From: Bradyrhizobium sp. AUGA SZCCT0283
GTDB taxonomy: Bacteria > Pseudomonadota > Alphaproteobacteria > Rhizobiales > Xanthobacteraceae
Direction of reading: 5' to 3'
Assembly: GCF_018130385.1 (NCBI RefSeq)
Contig: NZ_JAFCLU010000004.1
Location: forward strand, 292,064-356,063
DNA length: 64,000 nt
The number at the start of each line of letters is the position of its first letter. Position 1 is the stretch's first letter. The translations under genes were made by a program, and so were the position numbers. Positions 26,415 to 35,078 of the stretch are shown piece after piece. Below the pieces are notes generated by a model that was not told the DNA's origin, did not search any database, and worked only from the letters and a program-made list of their open reading frames with translations.

Positions 26415-27200
26415 GTGCCCAAATTTGCCGCCAATCTCACCATGCTGTTCGGCGAGCAGCCGTTCCTCGATCGCTTCGCTGCCGCCAAGGCCGCCGGCTT
26501 CAGCGGGGTGGAATATCTGTTCCCCTATGATTTCGACAAGGCCGAGTTGCGCGAGCAACTGCACCAGCACGGGCTGACGCAAGTCCTGCACAATCTTCCC
26601 GCGGGCAACTGGGCGGCGGGCGAGCGCGGCATCGCCATCCTGCCCGACAGGGTTGACGAGTTTCGCGACGGCGTCGCGCGCGCCATCGACTACGCCAAGG
26701 CGCTCGATTGCCGTCAGCTCAACTGCCTCGTCGGCATCGCGCCTGATGGCGCAGACGCAATCGATCTCAACGAGGTATTGGTCGGCAATCTGCGCTTCGC
26801 CGCGGACGCGCTCGCCAAGGAGCAGATCAAGCTTCTGATCGAGCCGATCAACACGATTGATATCCCGGGCTTCTTTCTGAACAGGACCGGGCAGGCGCTT
26901 CAGATCATTGCGGACGTGCGATCGAGCAATCTGTTCGTGCAGTATGACATCTACCACATGCAGGTCATGGAAGGCGACATCGCGCGCACCTTGCAAAAAA
27001 ACCTGCCGCGCATCGCCCATGTCCAGCTTGCCGATAATCCCGGCCGCAATGAGCCGGGCACCGGCGAGATCAACTATCCCTTCCTGTTCCGCCATCTCGA
27101 CGCTATTGGTTATCGCGGCTGGGTCGGGTGCGAATACAAGCCGAGGACGACGACGGTCGAGGGCCTCGGTTGGCACGCCGCGCTGACGGCCGATACCTGA
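26415..27200 (+). CDS. hyi: Hydroxypyruvate isomerase
   Basis: A 261-residue TIM-barrel sugar-isomerase-like enzyme that interconverts hydroxypyruvate and tartronate semialdehyde. Typical parts are FAANLTMLFGEQPFLDRFAA at the N terminus, the metal-site glutamate in IKLLIEPINTIDIPGFFL, YDIYHMQVMEGD, and the C-terminal GWVGCEYKPR. The GTG start has GAGGAG upstream. It follows gcl by 17 bases and precedes glxR by 34, the classic order. Confidence 0.93.
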   Translation: MPKFAANLTMLFGEQPFLDRFAAAKAAGFSGVEYLFPYDFDKAELREQLHQHGLTQVLHNLPAGNWAAGERGIAILPDRVDEFRDGVARAIDYAKALDCRQLNCLVGIAPDGADAIDLNEVLVGNLRFAADALAKEQIKLLIEPINTIDIPGFFLNRTGQALQIIADVRSSNLFVQYDIYHMQVMEGDIARTLQKNLPRIAHVQLADNPGRNEPGTGEINYPFLFRHLDAIGYRGWVGCEYKPRTTTVEGLGWHAALTADT

Positions 27201-27234
27201 ACAAGAAGCAAGAAGAGACAAAGGGGAGTTTGAA

Positions 27235-28122
27235 ATGATCGATATCGGTTTCATCGGCCTCGGCACCATGGGGCGCCCGATGGCCGGCCATCTCCAGGCC
27301 GCCGGCCATCACCTGTTTCTGCACGATGTAGGGCCGATTGCGCCGGAGCTGGTCGCTGCCGGCGGCGTGGTCTGCAAATCGGGCAAGGAAGTCGCCGAGA
27401 AGGCCGACGTCGTCATCATCATGGTGCCTGATACGCCGCATGTCGAAGCGGTGCTGTTCGGGCAGGATGGCGTCGCGGCCGGGCTCTCGAAAGGGCAGAT
27501 CGTCGTCGACATGAGCTCGATCTCGCCGCTCGCCACCAAGGAATTTGCGAAGAAGGTGGAAGCGCTCGGCGCCGACTATCTTGATGCGCCCGTCTCCGGC
27601 GGCGAGGTCGGCGCCAAGGCGGCCAGCCTCACCATCATGGTCGGCGGACCGGAGCGCGCGTTCAACGCCATGAAGCCGGTGTTCGACAAGATGGGCAAGA
27701 ACGTCACCCTCGTCGGCGGCAATGGCGACGGGCAGACCACCAAGGTCGCCAACCAGATCATCGTGGCCCTGACGATTGAGGCGGTCGGTGAGGCGCTGTT
27801 GTTCGCGTCGAAAGCCGGCGCGGATCCGGCGCTGGTGCGGCAGGCGCTGATGGGCGGCTTTGCATCGTCGCGAATTCTCGAAGTGCATGGCGAGCGCATG
27901 GTGAAACGCAATTTTGAACCGGGCTTCCGCATCGAACTGCACCAGAAGGATCTCAACCTCGCGCTGGAGGGCGCGCGTGCGCTCGGCATTTCCTTGCCGA
28001 GCACGGCGGTGGCCCAGCAATTGTTCAGTTCCTGCGCCGCCCATGGCGGCAAGGCGTGGGACCATTCGGGCATGGTGCGTGCCCTGGAGATGATGGCGAA
28101 CCACCAGGTCGCCAAAGGCTGA
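27235..28122 (+). CDS. glxR: 2-Hydroxy-3-oxopropionate (tartronate semialdehyde) reductase
   Basis: A 295-residue beta-hydroxyacid dehydrogenase that reduces tartronate semialdehyde to D-glycerate. The nucleotide site IGFIGLGTMGRPMAGHL, the substrate motif DAPVSGGEVGAKAASL and the catalytic lysine in GQTTKVANQIIVA are all present. AGGGGAG lies about 8 bases before the ATG. It ends the gcl-hyi-glxR unit, which is closed by a terminator. No glycerate kinase follows. Confidence 0.93.
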   Translation: MIDIGFIGLGTMGRPMAGHLQAAGHHLFLHDVGPIAPELVAAGGVVCKSGKEVAEKADVVIIMVPDTPHVEAVLFGQDGVAAGLSKGQIVVDMSSISPLATKEFAKKVEALGADYLDAPVSGGEVGAKAASLTIMVGGPERAFNAMKPVFDKMGKNVTLVGGNGDGQTTKVANQIIVALTIEAVGEALLFASKAGADPALVRQALMGGFASSRILEVHGERMVKRNFEPGFRIELHQKDLNLALEGARALGISLPSTAVAQQLFSSCAAHGGKAWDHSGMVRALEMMANHQVAKG

Positions 28123-28166
28123 TCGTTCAAGACTCGATTAAGACTGGAACTCCCCTGTGACTGGAA

Positions 28167-28196
28167 CCGCGTCGAAATTTCGGCGCGGCCCTTTTT
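28167..28196 (+). terminator. Terminator of the gcl-hyi-glxR unit
   Basis: CCGCG-t-CGAAATTTCG-g-CGCGG forms a strong near-perfect stem followed by CCCTTTTT, 45 bases after the glxR stop. Confidence 0.75.
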
Positions 28197-28269
28197 GCTG
28201 CCGCATTGGAACCGGAACATCTCACGCTTCCGGTGGTTGAGACGCATCGTCAATTCACTGGAGGATGCG

Positions 28270-28653
28270 ATGAACAATCGTTTGGCTGTTTCGCTGATTG
28301 CCGCCTCGTTGCTGATCCCCGGCGCGGCTTTTGCTCAGTCGACCACTGCCCAAGGTGCGGCGGAAGGCGCTGCGAGGGGTGGTGAAGCCGCAGGTCCTGT
28401 CGGCGCCATCGTCGGCGGCACCGTGGGTGCTGCGGTCGGCGCGGCCGTGGAAATTCCGAACGCCGTGATCACGTCGATCCCGCGCGATCGTTCTGTCGTG
28501 GTTCGTGAGGAGTTGGTGGTGGGCGAGCCGCTGCCGCCGACCGTCGAACTGCGTACGGTGCCGCGGCACACCGAATACCGCTATGCGGTCGTCAATGATC
28601 GCCGTGTGATCGTGGAGCCGCGCACGCGCAGGGTCATCAGGATCCTCGACTAA
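28270..28653 (+). CDS. DUF1236-type secreted protein
   Basis: A 127-residue exported protein. A signal peptide (residues 1-22, cleavage after AFA) is followed by an Ala/Gly-rich glycine-zipper-like stretch (PVGAIVGGTVGAAVGAAV) that may insert in a membrane, and a C-terminal domain ending in the YRYAVVNDRRVIVEPRTRRV motif I associate with DUF1236. GGAGG stands 5 bases before the ATG. Members are common in Bradyrhizobium; the function is unknown. Confidence 0.8.
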   Translation: MNNRLAVSLIAASLLIPGAAFAQSTTAQGAAEGAARGGEAAGPVGAIVGGTVGAAVGAAVEIPNAVITSIPRDRSVVVREELVVGEPLPPTVELRTVPRHTEYRYAVVNDRRVIVEPRTRRVIRILD

Positions 28654-28675
28654 CGAAGACGGCTTTCTGAAATAG

Positions 28676-28710
28676 ATCCTCGCGGGGTGTTGTCCCCGCG
28701 AGGATTTTTT
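28676..28710 (+). terminator. Terminator after the DUF1236 gene
   Basis: ATCCTCGCGGGG pairs perfectly with CCCCGCGAGGAT around a 6-base loop, followed by TTTTT. It may also serve the convergent VanZ-like gene. Confidence 0.88.
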
Positions 28711-28720
28711 GCGGCGGGGG

Positions 28721-29074
28721 CTAGGGCAGCGATCGCTGGGTTCGCCTGATCGTCCAGTCGAGCGCCGCAGCAGCCGCAAGGCCGAGGGATGCCGCCAGCG
28801 TGTCGACCACAAAGTCTTGCATGCGTGCGTGCCGGCCGGGCGCCAGGAACTGCAGGATTTCGATCAGGCCGGCGAAGGCGATGACGAAGGCCGCCGTGTG
28901 CAACCGGTTGCGTGTGTGGGCCAGTCCGCAAGCCAGTCCCAGCAGCACGAAGGCAAGCGCGTGCTCGCCGTTCTGTCCCAGGCTTGAATGTGGCCGTTGT
29001 TCCGCGGGGCCGAGCGTCGCAAAGGCGATGGCGGCGGCAAGGCCCCAGGCGAATAGTCGAAGGATGATCGTCAT
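28721..29074 (-). CDS. VanZ-like membrane protein
   Basis: A 117-residue protein with three or four hydrophobic segments. The motif GQNGEHALAFVLLGLACGL followed by GLIEILQFLAPGRHARMQDF and VDTLAASLG is the VanZ-like family pattern. The family is named for teicoplanin resistance, but most members have no known role, so no resistance function is implied. The start has only a weak ribosome binding site. Confidence 0.78.
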   Translation of the reverse strand: MTIILRLFAWGLAAAIAFATLGPAEQRPHSSLGQNGEHALAFVLLGLACGLAHTRNRLHTAAFVIAFAGLIEILQFLAPGRHARMQDFVVDTLAASLGLAAAAALDWTIRRTQRSLP

Positions 29075-29147
29075 CGCGGTGGCATAGCACGATTTATGTG
29101 CTGGATACCCCTGTGCGCGAACGGCCGATGCCTGTGGTTAATTGCCC

Positions 29148-29771
29148 TCAGAGCGGCTCCCGTACGCCCATACCGTGCATGAAGCGCTCGCGGATTTGCA
29201 CGGGATCGCGGCGGGTGGTGCCGACGCCCGGCTTGTCGTCGATGCGTACGCCGATCAGCGTCGGGCCTGCGTCCGACATGGACTCTTCGATCAGGCGCTC
29301 GAAATCGTCTTCGTCCGCCGCCCAGCTGCTGTTGGTGAGCCCGCTCGCGACAGCAATCGCGACGATGTCGGCGACGGCGGCCCCCGGCGTCGGTTGCGCG
29401 CCGGTGATCTGGTAGATGCCGTTGTCCATCACCACCATGGTGAGGTTTTTCGGCGCCAGCGTCGCGATCGTCGAGAGCGAACCCAGTTGCATCAACAGCG
29501 AGCCGTCGCCCTCCAGCGCAAACACCCGACGATCCGGTTGCGCCAACGCCACCCCGAGCGCGATCGGGAAGGCGAGGCCCATGCTGCCAAGCATGTAGAA
29601 ATTCTGCGGCCGGTGGCCGGCGGCCCACAGGTCGAAATTGGTATTGCCGATGCCGCCGATTACGGCTTCCTCGTGCTTCAGCTTCGCGATCAGCCGCGAG
29701 GTGAGATCGAAACGGCTCATCACCTTGGTATTGCGGGCAGGGGTGTTGGCGCTGTTCATGGGATCGCTCAC
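29148..29771 (-). CDS. Sulfopyruvate decarboxylase-like beta subunit (ThDP pyrophosphate domain)
   Basis: A 207-residue stand-alone C-terminal thiamine-diphosphate domain. The diphosphate-binding motif FALEGDGSLLMQLGSLSTIA...MDNGIYQ is complete, and GSMGLAFPIALGVALAQPDR is the usual preceding helix. It pairs with the upstream 184-residue alpha subunit, as in ComDE sulfopyruvate or phosphonopyruvate decarboxylases. The GTG start at 29771 overlaps the alpha stop by 4 bases (GTGA); an ATG 12 bases later is also possible. The substrate could be sulfopyruvate, phosphonopyruvate or another 2-oxo acid. Confidence 0.82.
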   Translation of the reverse strand: MSDPMNSANTPARNTKVMSRFDLTSRLIAKLKHEEAVIGGIGNTNFDLWAAGHRPQNFYMLGSMGLAFPIALGVALAQPDRRVFALEGDGSLLMQLGSLSTIATLAPKNLTMVVMDNGIYQITGAQPTPGAAVADIVAIAVASGLTNSSWAADEDDFERLIEESMSDAGPTLIGVRIDDKPGVGTTRRDPVQIRERFMHGMGVREPL

Positions 29772-30322
29772 TTGTCGAAGACCTTGCCGCCGGTCAAAAG
29801 CGGCGAGAGGATCAGCGCCACCGGCGCCTGCGTGGTGATGGCCTGCTTGATGGAGCGGTCGACGATGAACTCGAACTCATCGAGCCGCGTCGCGGTGTGG
29901 TGCTCCATGGCGAGCGAATCCAGCACCGGGCGCATGGTGCGGCACACCAGCGACTGGCCGTAATTGAATTCGCCGAGCGTGCCGCGTTCGGACACGAACA
30001 TGATCAGCGGGATCTGATAGGGGATGGCCAGCGACGCCAGCACGTTCGCCAGCGTGGCAAATCCCGAAGTCTGCATCAGCACCGCGCTTCGCATGCCGCC
30101 CATCCAGGCGCCTGCGACGATACCGACCGCTTCCTCCTCACGCGCGGTGGGGAAAGTCGTGAAGAAGGGGTCGGCGTGCAGGTTCTTGATCAACGTCGTC
30201 AGAACGCGGTCGGGCACGTAGGGCACCAGGCGGATATCGTTGCGCTTGAGCGTTTGCAGCACGATGCCTTGCCAGCTCTTCTCAGAGGTTTCGGGCGAGG
30301 TTTTTTCCTCCGCAACCGCCAT
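29768..30322 (-). CDS. Sulfopyruvate decarboxylase-like alpha subunit (ThDP pyrimidine domain)
   Basis: A 184-residue stand-alone N-terminal thiamine-diphosphate domain. The catalytic glutamate lies in PTAREEEAVGIVAGAWMGG, then LMQTSGFATLANVLASLA and the interface motif SERGTLGEFNYGQS. Together with the beta subunit it forms one split decarboxylase. The first 16 residues are a charged lead. A 21-base tandem repeat lies 14 bases upstream of the start (30337-30381). Confidence 0.82.
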   Translation of the reverse strand: MAVAEEKTSPETSEKSWQGIVLQTLKRNDIRLVPYVPDRVLTTLIKNLHADPFFTTFPTAREEEAVGIVAGAWMGGMRSAVLMQTSGFATLANVLASLAIPYQIPLIMFVSERGTLGEFNYGQSLVCRTMRPVLDSLAMEHHTATRLDEFEFIVDRSIKQAITTQAPVALILSPLLTGGKVFDK

Positions 30323-30336
30323 TTTGGTCTCCTTTA

Positions 30337-30381
30337 CCGCGACGATCTTTCGTTCGCTACCCGCGACGATCTTTCGTTCGC
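30337..30381. repeat. 21-bp tandem repeat upstream of the split decarboxylase
   Basis: CCGCGACGATCTTTCGTTCG plus C occurs at 30337-30357 and again, exactly, at 30361-30381, a period of 24 bases. It sits between the decarboxylase start and its probable promoter, so it could be a double regulator site or a replication-slippage duplication. Confidence 0.7.
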
Positions 30382-30519
30382 GCGCATCCCTTGAGCGGCG
30401 AAACTTGACGCCATCGGCGGGATTGTCAACATGTCCTGATCGTATCCGGCTCTGCGCCCCGTGGCGCTATGTCAGGTATGCGATGATGTGAGATAATAAG
30501 AAAAATATCGGGAGGGGCC

Positions 30520-30609
30520 ATGGCTGACGGTATTCGGACTGCTGTCAACGCCGCGGCGCTGGCCGCTGCGGCCGGGCCACCCGCAATTCCGCTGAGATTT
30601 GTCACCTGA
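30520..30609 (+). CDS. Possible 29-residue peptide ORF
   Basis: GGGAGGGG ends 2-3 bases before an ATG that opens a 29-codon frame rich in alanine (MADGIRTAVNAAALAAAAG, then PPAIPLRFVT). The ribosome binding site is better than that of most genes nearby, but nothing else supports it. It may be a leader peptide for the dehydrogenase at 30678, the stump of a lost gene, or chance. Confidence 0.25.
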   Translation: MADGIRTAVNAAALAAAAGPPAIPLRFVT

Positions 30610-30677
30610 TCGTGGTCCCGAGCGGCCATCCGCTCGTCAAGCCCTACGCTCTACCGAACTGAAAGTTGCCAGCAAAC

Positions 30678-31727
30678 ATGACCGTCAACAACAAGCGCGT
30701 GTTCTACGTCAAATATCTCGCCCACGAGATCTATATCGATATCCTTAAAAGCCGCGCCGATGTTCGGCTCGACCGGCTGGAGAACGACAGTCCGGATGCG
30801 GTCGCAGCGCCCATCCTGTCAGCGGCGCATGCCTATCAGGTCGGAGCGGCGCGCGACGAGATCGCAAGACATTTCCATGTCGATCAGGATTTGCTGAAGC
30901 GGGCGCCGAACCTGCTGATCGTGTCCTCGAACGGCGCGGGCTTCGATCCCGTTGATGTCGATGCCTGCACGGCGGCGGGCGTGCTCGTCGTCAATCAATC
31001 CGGCGGCAATGCCAATTCGGTCGCCGAGCATGCGCTCGGGATGATGCTGACGCTGTCCAAGCGCATCCTCGAGGCCGACCGCGCGCTGCGCCGTGAGGCC
31101 AACGTCAATCGAAATTCGCTGATCGGCAATGAGGTTCAGGGCAAGACCGTCGGCATCGTCGGGATCGGCAATGTCGGCCGCCGCATCGCGGAGCTGTGCA
31201 ACGGCCTGCTGCACATGAAGGTGATCGCCTACGATCCGTATCTGACCGCGGAAGAAATCGCCGCCCGCGGCGGCGAGAAGGTCGAGCTTCACGATCTGAT
31301 GCGCCGCTCGGATTTCGTCTCGATCTCATGTCCGCTGGCCAAGGACAGTCGTCGCATGATCGGCGCCCGCGAATTCGCGCTGATGCAGCCGCACGCATTT
31401 TTCATCACCACCGCGCGCGGCTTCATTCACGATGAGGAGGCGCTGTACGAGGCATTGCGCGACAAGCGGATTGCGGGAGCCGGGCTCGACGTCTGGGACA
31501 AGGAGCCGCCGCCGCCGGAGCATCCGCTTCTGCAGTTCGACAATGTGCTGGCCAGCCCGCACACGGCGGGTGTGACGAAGGAAGCGCGCGTGAACATGGG
31601 CAGGATCGCCGCTGAACAGATTCTCGACGCGCTCGACGGCAAGCGCCCGCCGCGCGTCGTCAATCCCGAGGTGTGGCCGACGTACGTGAAGCGCTTCGAG
31701 CGGGCGTTCGGATTTGTGCCGAAATAG
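30678..31727 (+). CDS. D-isomer-specific 2-hydroxyacid dehydrogenase
   Basis: A 349-residue NAD(P)-dependent D-2-hydroxyacid dehydrogenase. The Rossmann site is VGIVGIGNVGRRIAELCNG, and the catalytic triad shows as arginine in FFITTARGFIHDE, glutamate in GLDVWDKEPPPPEHPLL and histidine in LASPHTAGVTKEA. The ATG at 30678 was used; a TTG 12 bases earlier is possible. It leads a plus-strand set with an alpha/beta hydrolase (28 bases away) and an SDR. The substrate is not evident; phosphoglycerate, glyoxylate or other 2-oxo acids are all handled by this family. Confidence 0.88.
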   Translation: MTVNNKRVFYVKYLAHEIYIDILKSRADVRLDRLENDSPDAVAAPILSAAHAYQVGAARDEIARHFHVDQDLLKRAPNLLIVSSNGAGFDPVDVDACTAAGVLVVNQSGGNANSVAEHALGMMLTLSKRILEADRALRREANVNRNSLIGNEVQGKTVGIVGIGNVGRRIAELCNGLLHMKVIAYDPYLTAEEIAARGGEKVELHDLMRRSDFVSISCPLAKDSRRMIGAREFALMQPHAFFITTARGFIHDEEALYEALRDKRIAGAGLDVWDKEPPPPEHPLLQFDNVLASPHTAGVTKEARVNMGRIAAEQILDALDGKRPPRVVNPEVWPTYVKRFERAFGFVPK

Positions 31728-31755
31728 GCTATTCACCTCCACGAAAGACGATCCC

Positions 31756-32634
31756 ATGATGGCCGAACCGGCAGATCGCTTTTATGAGTCCCAGGGGCTG
31801 CGGTTGCACTATGTCGACTGGGGCAACGAAGCCGCGCCGCCCCTGATCCTGGTCCATGGCGGGCTCGACCATTGCCGCAACTGGGATGCGATCGCGCGGG
31901 AATTGCAGCCGCATTTCCATATCATGGCCCCGGATCTGCGCGGACACGGCGATTCCGAATGGGCGAAGGGAAGCAGCTACAGTCTGACCGACAATGTCTA
32001 TGACCTCACCCGGCTGATGCGCTTTGCGGCGCTGCAGGATGCCGCGATCGTCGGCCACTCGATGGGCGGCATGGTCGCACAAGCCTATGCCGGCACCTAT
32101 CCGGAGAAAGTATCGCGCCTGGTCGTCCTGGATGGCGCTTTCCTGTCGGGCTCGCAGCCGGCGCCGATCGCCGAGCAGATGTCGCGCTGGATCGAGCAGC
32201 TCGACCGTATCTCGGAGTATCAACCGAGCGCGTTCCGGACGATCGAGGAGGCGGCGAAGCGATTGTCGGCTCGTAATAGGCGGTTGACACCGGCGCTGGC
32301 GCTTCATCTTGCCCGGCACGGCGTTCGGAAGGGCGCTGACGGCCTCTATCGCTGGAAGTTCGATCATTATCAGCGGGCGAGGGCGCCGTATCGACTGTCA
32401 GCGGACGACTATGCCGCCTTGTGGTCGCGCATCACCTGTCCCACCCTGTTGATGTGGGGCGACGAAAGCTTTCTGCCCGATCCTGAAGCCGCGGGCTTGC
32501 TCGCGCATTTCAAGGGAGTCGAGTTGCAGAAGATCGCAGGCGCCGGACATTGGCTCCATCATGACCGGCTTGATGTGGTCCTCGCATCGCTGCGGCGGTT
32601 TCTTTGTGCGACGCAGCCTGCTCAAGCACGGTGA
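31756..32634 (+). CDS. Alpha/beta hydrolase
   Basis: A 292-residue alpha/beta-fold hydrolase. The oxyanion motif is LILVHGGLDHCRNWD, the nucleophile elbow is AAIVGHSMGGMVAQAY, and the acid and histidine fall in LLMWGDESFLPDPE and GAGHWLHHDR. Two consecutive ATGs (31756, 31759) can start it. It is followed 8 bases later by an SDR gene, so the pair is co-transcribed. The substrate may be an ester, lactone or C-C bond; none is indicated. Confidence 0.85.
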   Translation: MMAEPADRFYESQGLRLHYVDWGNEAAPPLILVHGGLDHCRNWDAIARELQPHFHIMAPDLRGHGDSEWAKGSSYSLTDNVYDLTRLMRFAALQDAAIVGHSMGGMVAQAYAGTYPEKVSRLVVLDGAFLSGSQPAPIAEQMSRWIEQLDRISEYQPSAFRTIEEAAKRLSARNRRLTPALALHLARHGVRKGADGLYRWKFDHYQRARAPYRLSADDYAALWSRITCPTLLMWGDESFLPDPEAAGLLAHFKGVELQKIAGAGHWLHHDRLDVVLASLRRFLCATQPAQAR

Positions 32635-32642
32635 GATGAAAG

Positions 32643-33479
32643 ATGTCTGACAAGATTCGTCATGTCCGCCAGCTAAGCCCGGAGTCCGCAGGCGAGGCGC
32701 CGGGCCGCGGGCGTCTTCAGGGCCGCAAGATTCTGGTCGTCGGCGGCGGACAGCGGACGTTCGACGCCGCCACCGATCCCGTTGGAAACGGCCGGGCGAT
32801 GTCGCTGCTATTTGCGCGAGAAGGGGCCCATGTCGCGGTCGCCGACGTGAATCGCGCCAGCGCCGATGACACCGTCCAGCGCATCTTGGCCGAGGGAGGC
32901 CGGGCGTTTTCGATCGAAGCCAACATCGCGCGCGAACAAGATGTCAACCGGATGATCGACGAGGCGATGGATGGTCTCGGCGGCATTGATGGCATGGTGC
33001 TCAATGTCGGCATCGGAGTTGGGGCGCTCGGCCTCGACGGCGTGGATCTCAAGGAGTGGAACGACACGTTCGCGGTCAACCTGACCGGCCCGATGCTCTG
33101 CTGCCGCAAGGCGCTCAAGCACATCGCCGACGGGTCCTCGATCGTGTTCATCTCGTCGATCGCAGCGCTTCGTTCCGGTTCGCAGCTGATCGCCTATGAC
33201 GCGTCGAAAGCGGCGCTTGGCGGGCTGATGCGCAATGTCGCGAAGGAAGGCGCCAGGCGCGGCATTCGCGCCAACATCATCTACCCGGGCCTGGTCGATA
33301 CGCCGCTCGGCCGGCACACCAGCGCCGGCCGGCCATCGCGAAGCGCGGCGGGCGTGCCGTTCGGGCGGATGGCGACAGGCTGGGAAATCGCCTACGCGGC
33401 GCTGTTTTTCATCTCCGATGAGAGCGTTTACGTCAACGCACAGGCGCTGGCGGTCGACAGCGGCATCACCGGGCTATGA
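32643..33479 (+). CDS. Short-chain dehydrogenase/reductase with lengthened cofactor loop
   Basis: A 278-residue SDR with the catalytic serine in SIVFISSIAALRSG and the Tyr/Lys pair in LIAYDASKAALGGLM, plus the PGLVDTPLGR loop. The first glycine motif is odd: VVGGGQRTFDAATDPVGNG, with about 10 extra residues between the glycines compared with TGxxxGxG. It ends in a normal C-terminal AVDSGITGL. It probably works with the hydrolase upstream. Substrate unknown. Confidence 0.86.
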   Translation: MSDKIRHVRQLSPESAGEAPGRGRLQGRKILVVGGGQRTFDAATDPVGNGRAMSLLFAREGAHVAVADVNRASADDTVQRILAEGGRAFSIEANIAREQDVNRMIDEAMDGLGGIDGMVLNVGIGVGALGLDGVDLKEWNDTFAVNLTGPMLCCRKALKHIADGSSIVFISSIAALRSGSQLIAYDASKAALGGLMRNVAKEGARRGIRANIIYPGLVDTPLGRHTSAGRPSRSAAGVPFGRMATGWEIAYAALFFISDESVYVNAQALAVDSGITGL

Positions 33480-33778
33480 GCCAAAATCCGAGGAGAAGAT
33501 TTCATCCGCGGGCAGGTCGATCGGGGCAATAAATCCACTGCCGAACAGCCTCCGGACGAAGCGCGCATTGCTATTTTCCCAGACATCTCGACTAGTTAGC
33601 CGGGTGAGACCATTTTCCAGGTGCGCCCTCGTTCCACCGGCGCCCATGGAAGATGTCAATGCGACAGGTTCGTTCATTTCTGCGCAACGCCCCGTCCCGG
33701 ATCGGACGCCGCTTGGCCCAGATCGTAGCCATCGCCGCCGCCAGCCTGCCGGCCGCCGGCGCATAAGGCGCGCGACCT
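33480..33778. other. Gap without a supported gene
   Basis: About 300 bases between the SDR stop and the convergent aminotransferase stop. A minus-strand frame here ends in protein-like FIAPIDLPADEIFSSDFG, but it has no ribosome binding site and no recognisable family, and it overlaps the SDR end by 6 bases. It may be the tail of a decayed gene. No terminator hairpin was seen. Confidence 0.3.
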
Positions 33779-35074
33779 TTACTTCTCCGCCATCACGTTT
33801 ACTTCCGCCAGTGCCTGATCGAGCGTCTCGGCGAGCAGGTCGGCATGTTCGGTGCCGAACACCAGCGGCGGACGGATCTTGAGCACGTTGCCGTGCGGTC
33901 CGGCGGAACTGATCAGAACACGCCGTTCGCGCAGCAAGTTCACGACACGCGTGGCCTCCGCTGTGGCGGGCGTTTCCGTTGGGCCACCGTGCCGCAGCTC
34001 GACGCCGACGAATAGCCCGGCACCGCGGATTTCCGCGATCAATGGATGTCGCGCCTGTAGCTGCCTGAGCAATTTGACCAGATAGCCACCGGTGTTTTGC
34101 GCGTTCTGCATCAACCCTTCGGACTCGATCACGTCGAGCACCGCGATGCCGGCTGCGGCGGAAACCGGGTTGCCGCCAAAGGTGTTGAAGTAGCGCGACC
34201 GACGGCCAAACTCCGCCAGCAGTTCAGGACGCGCCGCCATCCCGGCAACCGGATGTCCGTTGCCCATCGGTTTGCCCATAGTGACGAGATCGGGCACGAG
34301 GCCGTGGCGGGCAAAGCCCCACATCCCTCCGCCGCAGCGGCCGAAGCCGGGTTGCACCTCGTCGGCGATGAACAGCGCGCCTTCCGCCCGGACGGCTTCG
34401 ACCGCGGGGCGCAGAAAGCCGGGGGGGTCGGCGAACACGCCGTCGCTGGAAAAAATGGTGTCGACCAGAAGCGCTGCCGGACGGATGCCGCTCTTCTTCA
34501 TGTCGGCCAATGCGTCACTGACGTGACCGGCAAAGATTTCGCCGGCGTTTGTGGCCGAACCCGGCGCCGGCACGAGCCGCGCGTGACTTCCTTCCGGAAG
34601 CGGAAGTCCGAGCGAGGGAGACAACTCGGCCAGCGCGCTGGTGACGCCGTGATAGGCGTTTGCGGTGACGATAAAGCCGGTGCCGCCGGTGCAGGTTCGC
34701 GCGACGCGCAAGGCGAGGTCGTTGGCCTCGCTGCCGGTGCAGGTGAACATGACGTGACCGATCTGGGGCGGAAACGTCGCGAGCAGTTTTTCCGCGAAGT
34801 TGAGCACGGTCTCGTGCAGGTAGCGCGTATGCGTATTGAGCACGGCGGCCTGCCGCGCAATCGCCTGCACGATTTGCGGGTGGCAGTGCCCGACGGAGGC
34901 AACATTGTTGTAGGCGTCCAGATAACGGTGTCCGGCAGCGTCGTGGAGCCAGACGCCTTCGCCGCGCACGAACTGGACCGGCTGGTCGTAGAATAGCCGA
35001 TACGCCGGGCCGAGCAGCCGGTTTCGCCGCGCGATCATGTCTTGTGTCGAAATGGCTTCGTCCGTGGCGGACAT
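33779..35074 (-). CDS. Class III PLP-dependent aminotransferase / phospho-lyase-like enzyme
   Basis: A 431-residue fold-type I PLP enzyme. The motifs are [18 protein letters not shown], the cofactor phosphate site [16 protein letters not shown], the aspartate in [20 protein letters not shown], and the Schiff-base lysine in [18 protein letters not shown]. Class III includes ethanolamine-phosphate and phosphohydroxylysine phospho-lyases (AGXT2L family), which start [20 protein letters not shown] and work with an APH-type kinase. Exactly such a kinase is encoded 4 bases upstream, so a phospho-lyase role is a good candidate; ordinary omega-transamination remains possible. Last gene of the eight-gene operon. 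Confidence 0.87.
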   Translation of the reverse strand: MSATDEAISTQDMIARRNRLLGPAYRLFYDQPVQFVRGEGVWLHDAAGHRYLDAYNNVASVGHCHPQIVQAIARQAAVLNTHTRYLHETVLNFAEKLLATFPPQIGHVMFTCTGSEANDLALRVARTCTGGTGFIVTANAYHGVTSALAELSPSLGLPLPEGSHARLVPAPGSATNAGEIFAGHVSDALADMKKSGIRPAALLVDTIFSSDGVFADPPGFLRPAVEAVRAEGALFIADEVQPGFGRCGGGMWGFARHGLVPDLVTMGKPMGNGHPVAGMAARPELLAEFGRRSRYFNTFGGNPVSAAAGIAVLDVIESEGLMQNAQNTGGYLVKLLRQLQARHPLIAEIRGAGLFVGVELRHGGPTETPATAEATRVVNLLRERRVLISSAGPHGNVLKIRPPLVFGTEHADLLAETLDQALAEVNVMAEK

Positions 35075-35078
35075 ATCT

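Noticed and set aside
28721..29074. Glycopeptide resistance by a VanZ homolog
   Set aside because: Only the small VanZ-like membrane fold is present, without any van genes; most such proteins have no resistance role.
33474..33677. Minus-strand frame ending FIAPIDLPADEIFSSDFG
   Set aside because: The C-terminal part looks protein-like, but there is no ribosome binding site or family and it overlaps the SDR gene; kept only as a remark on the gap.
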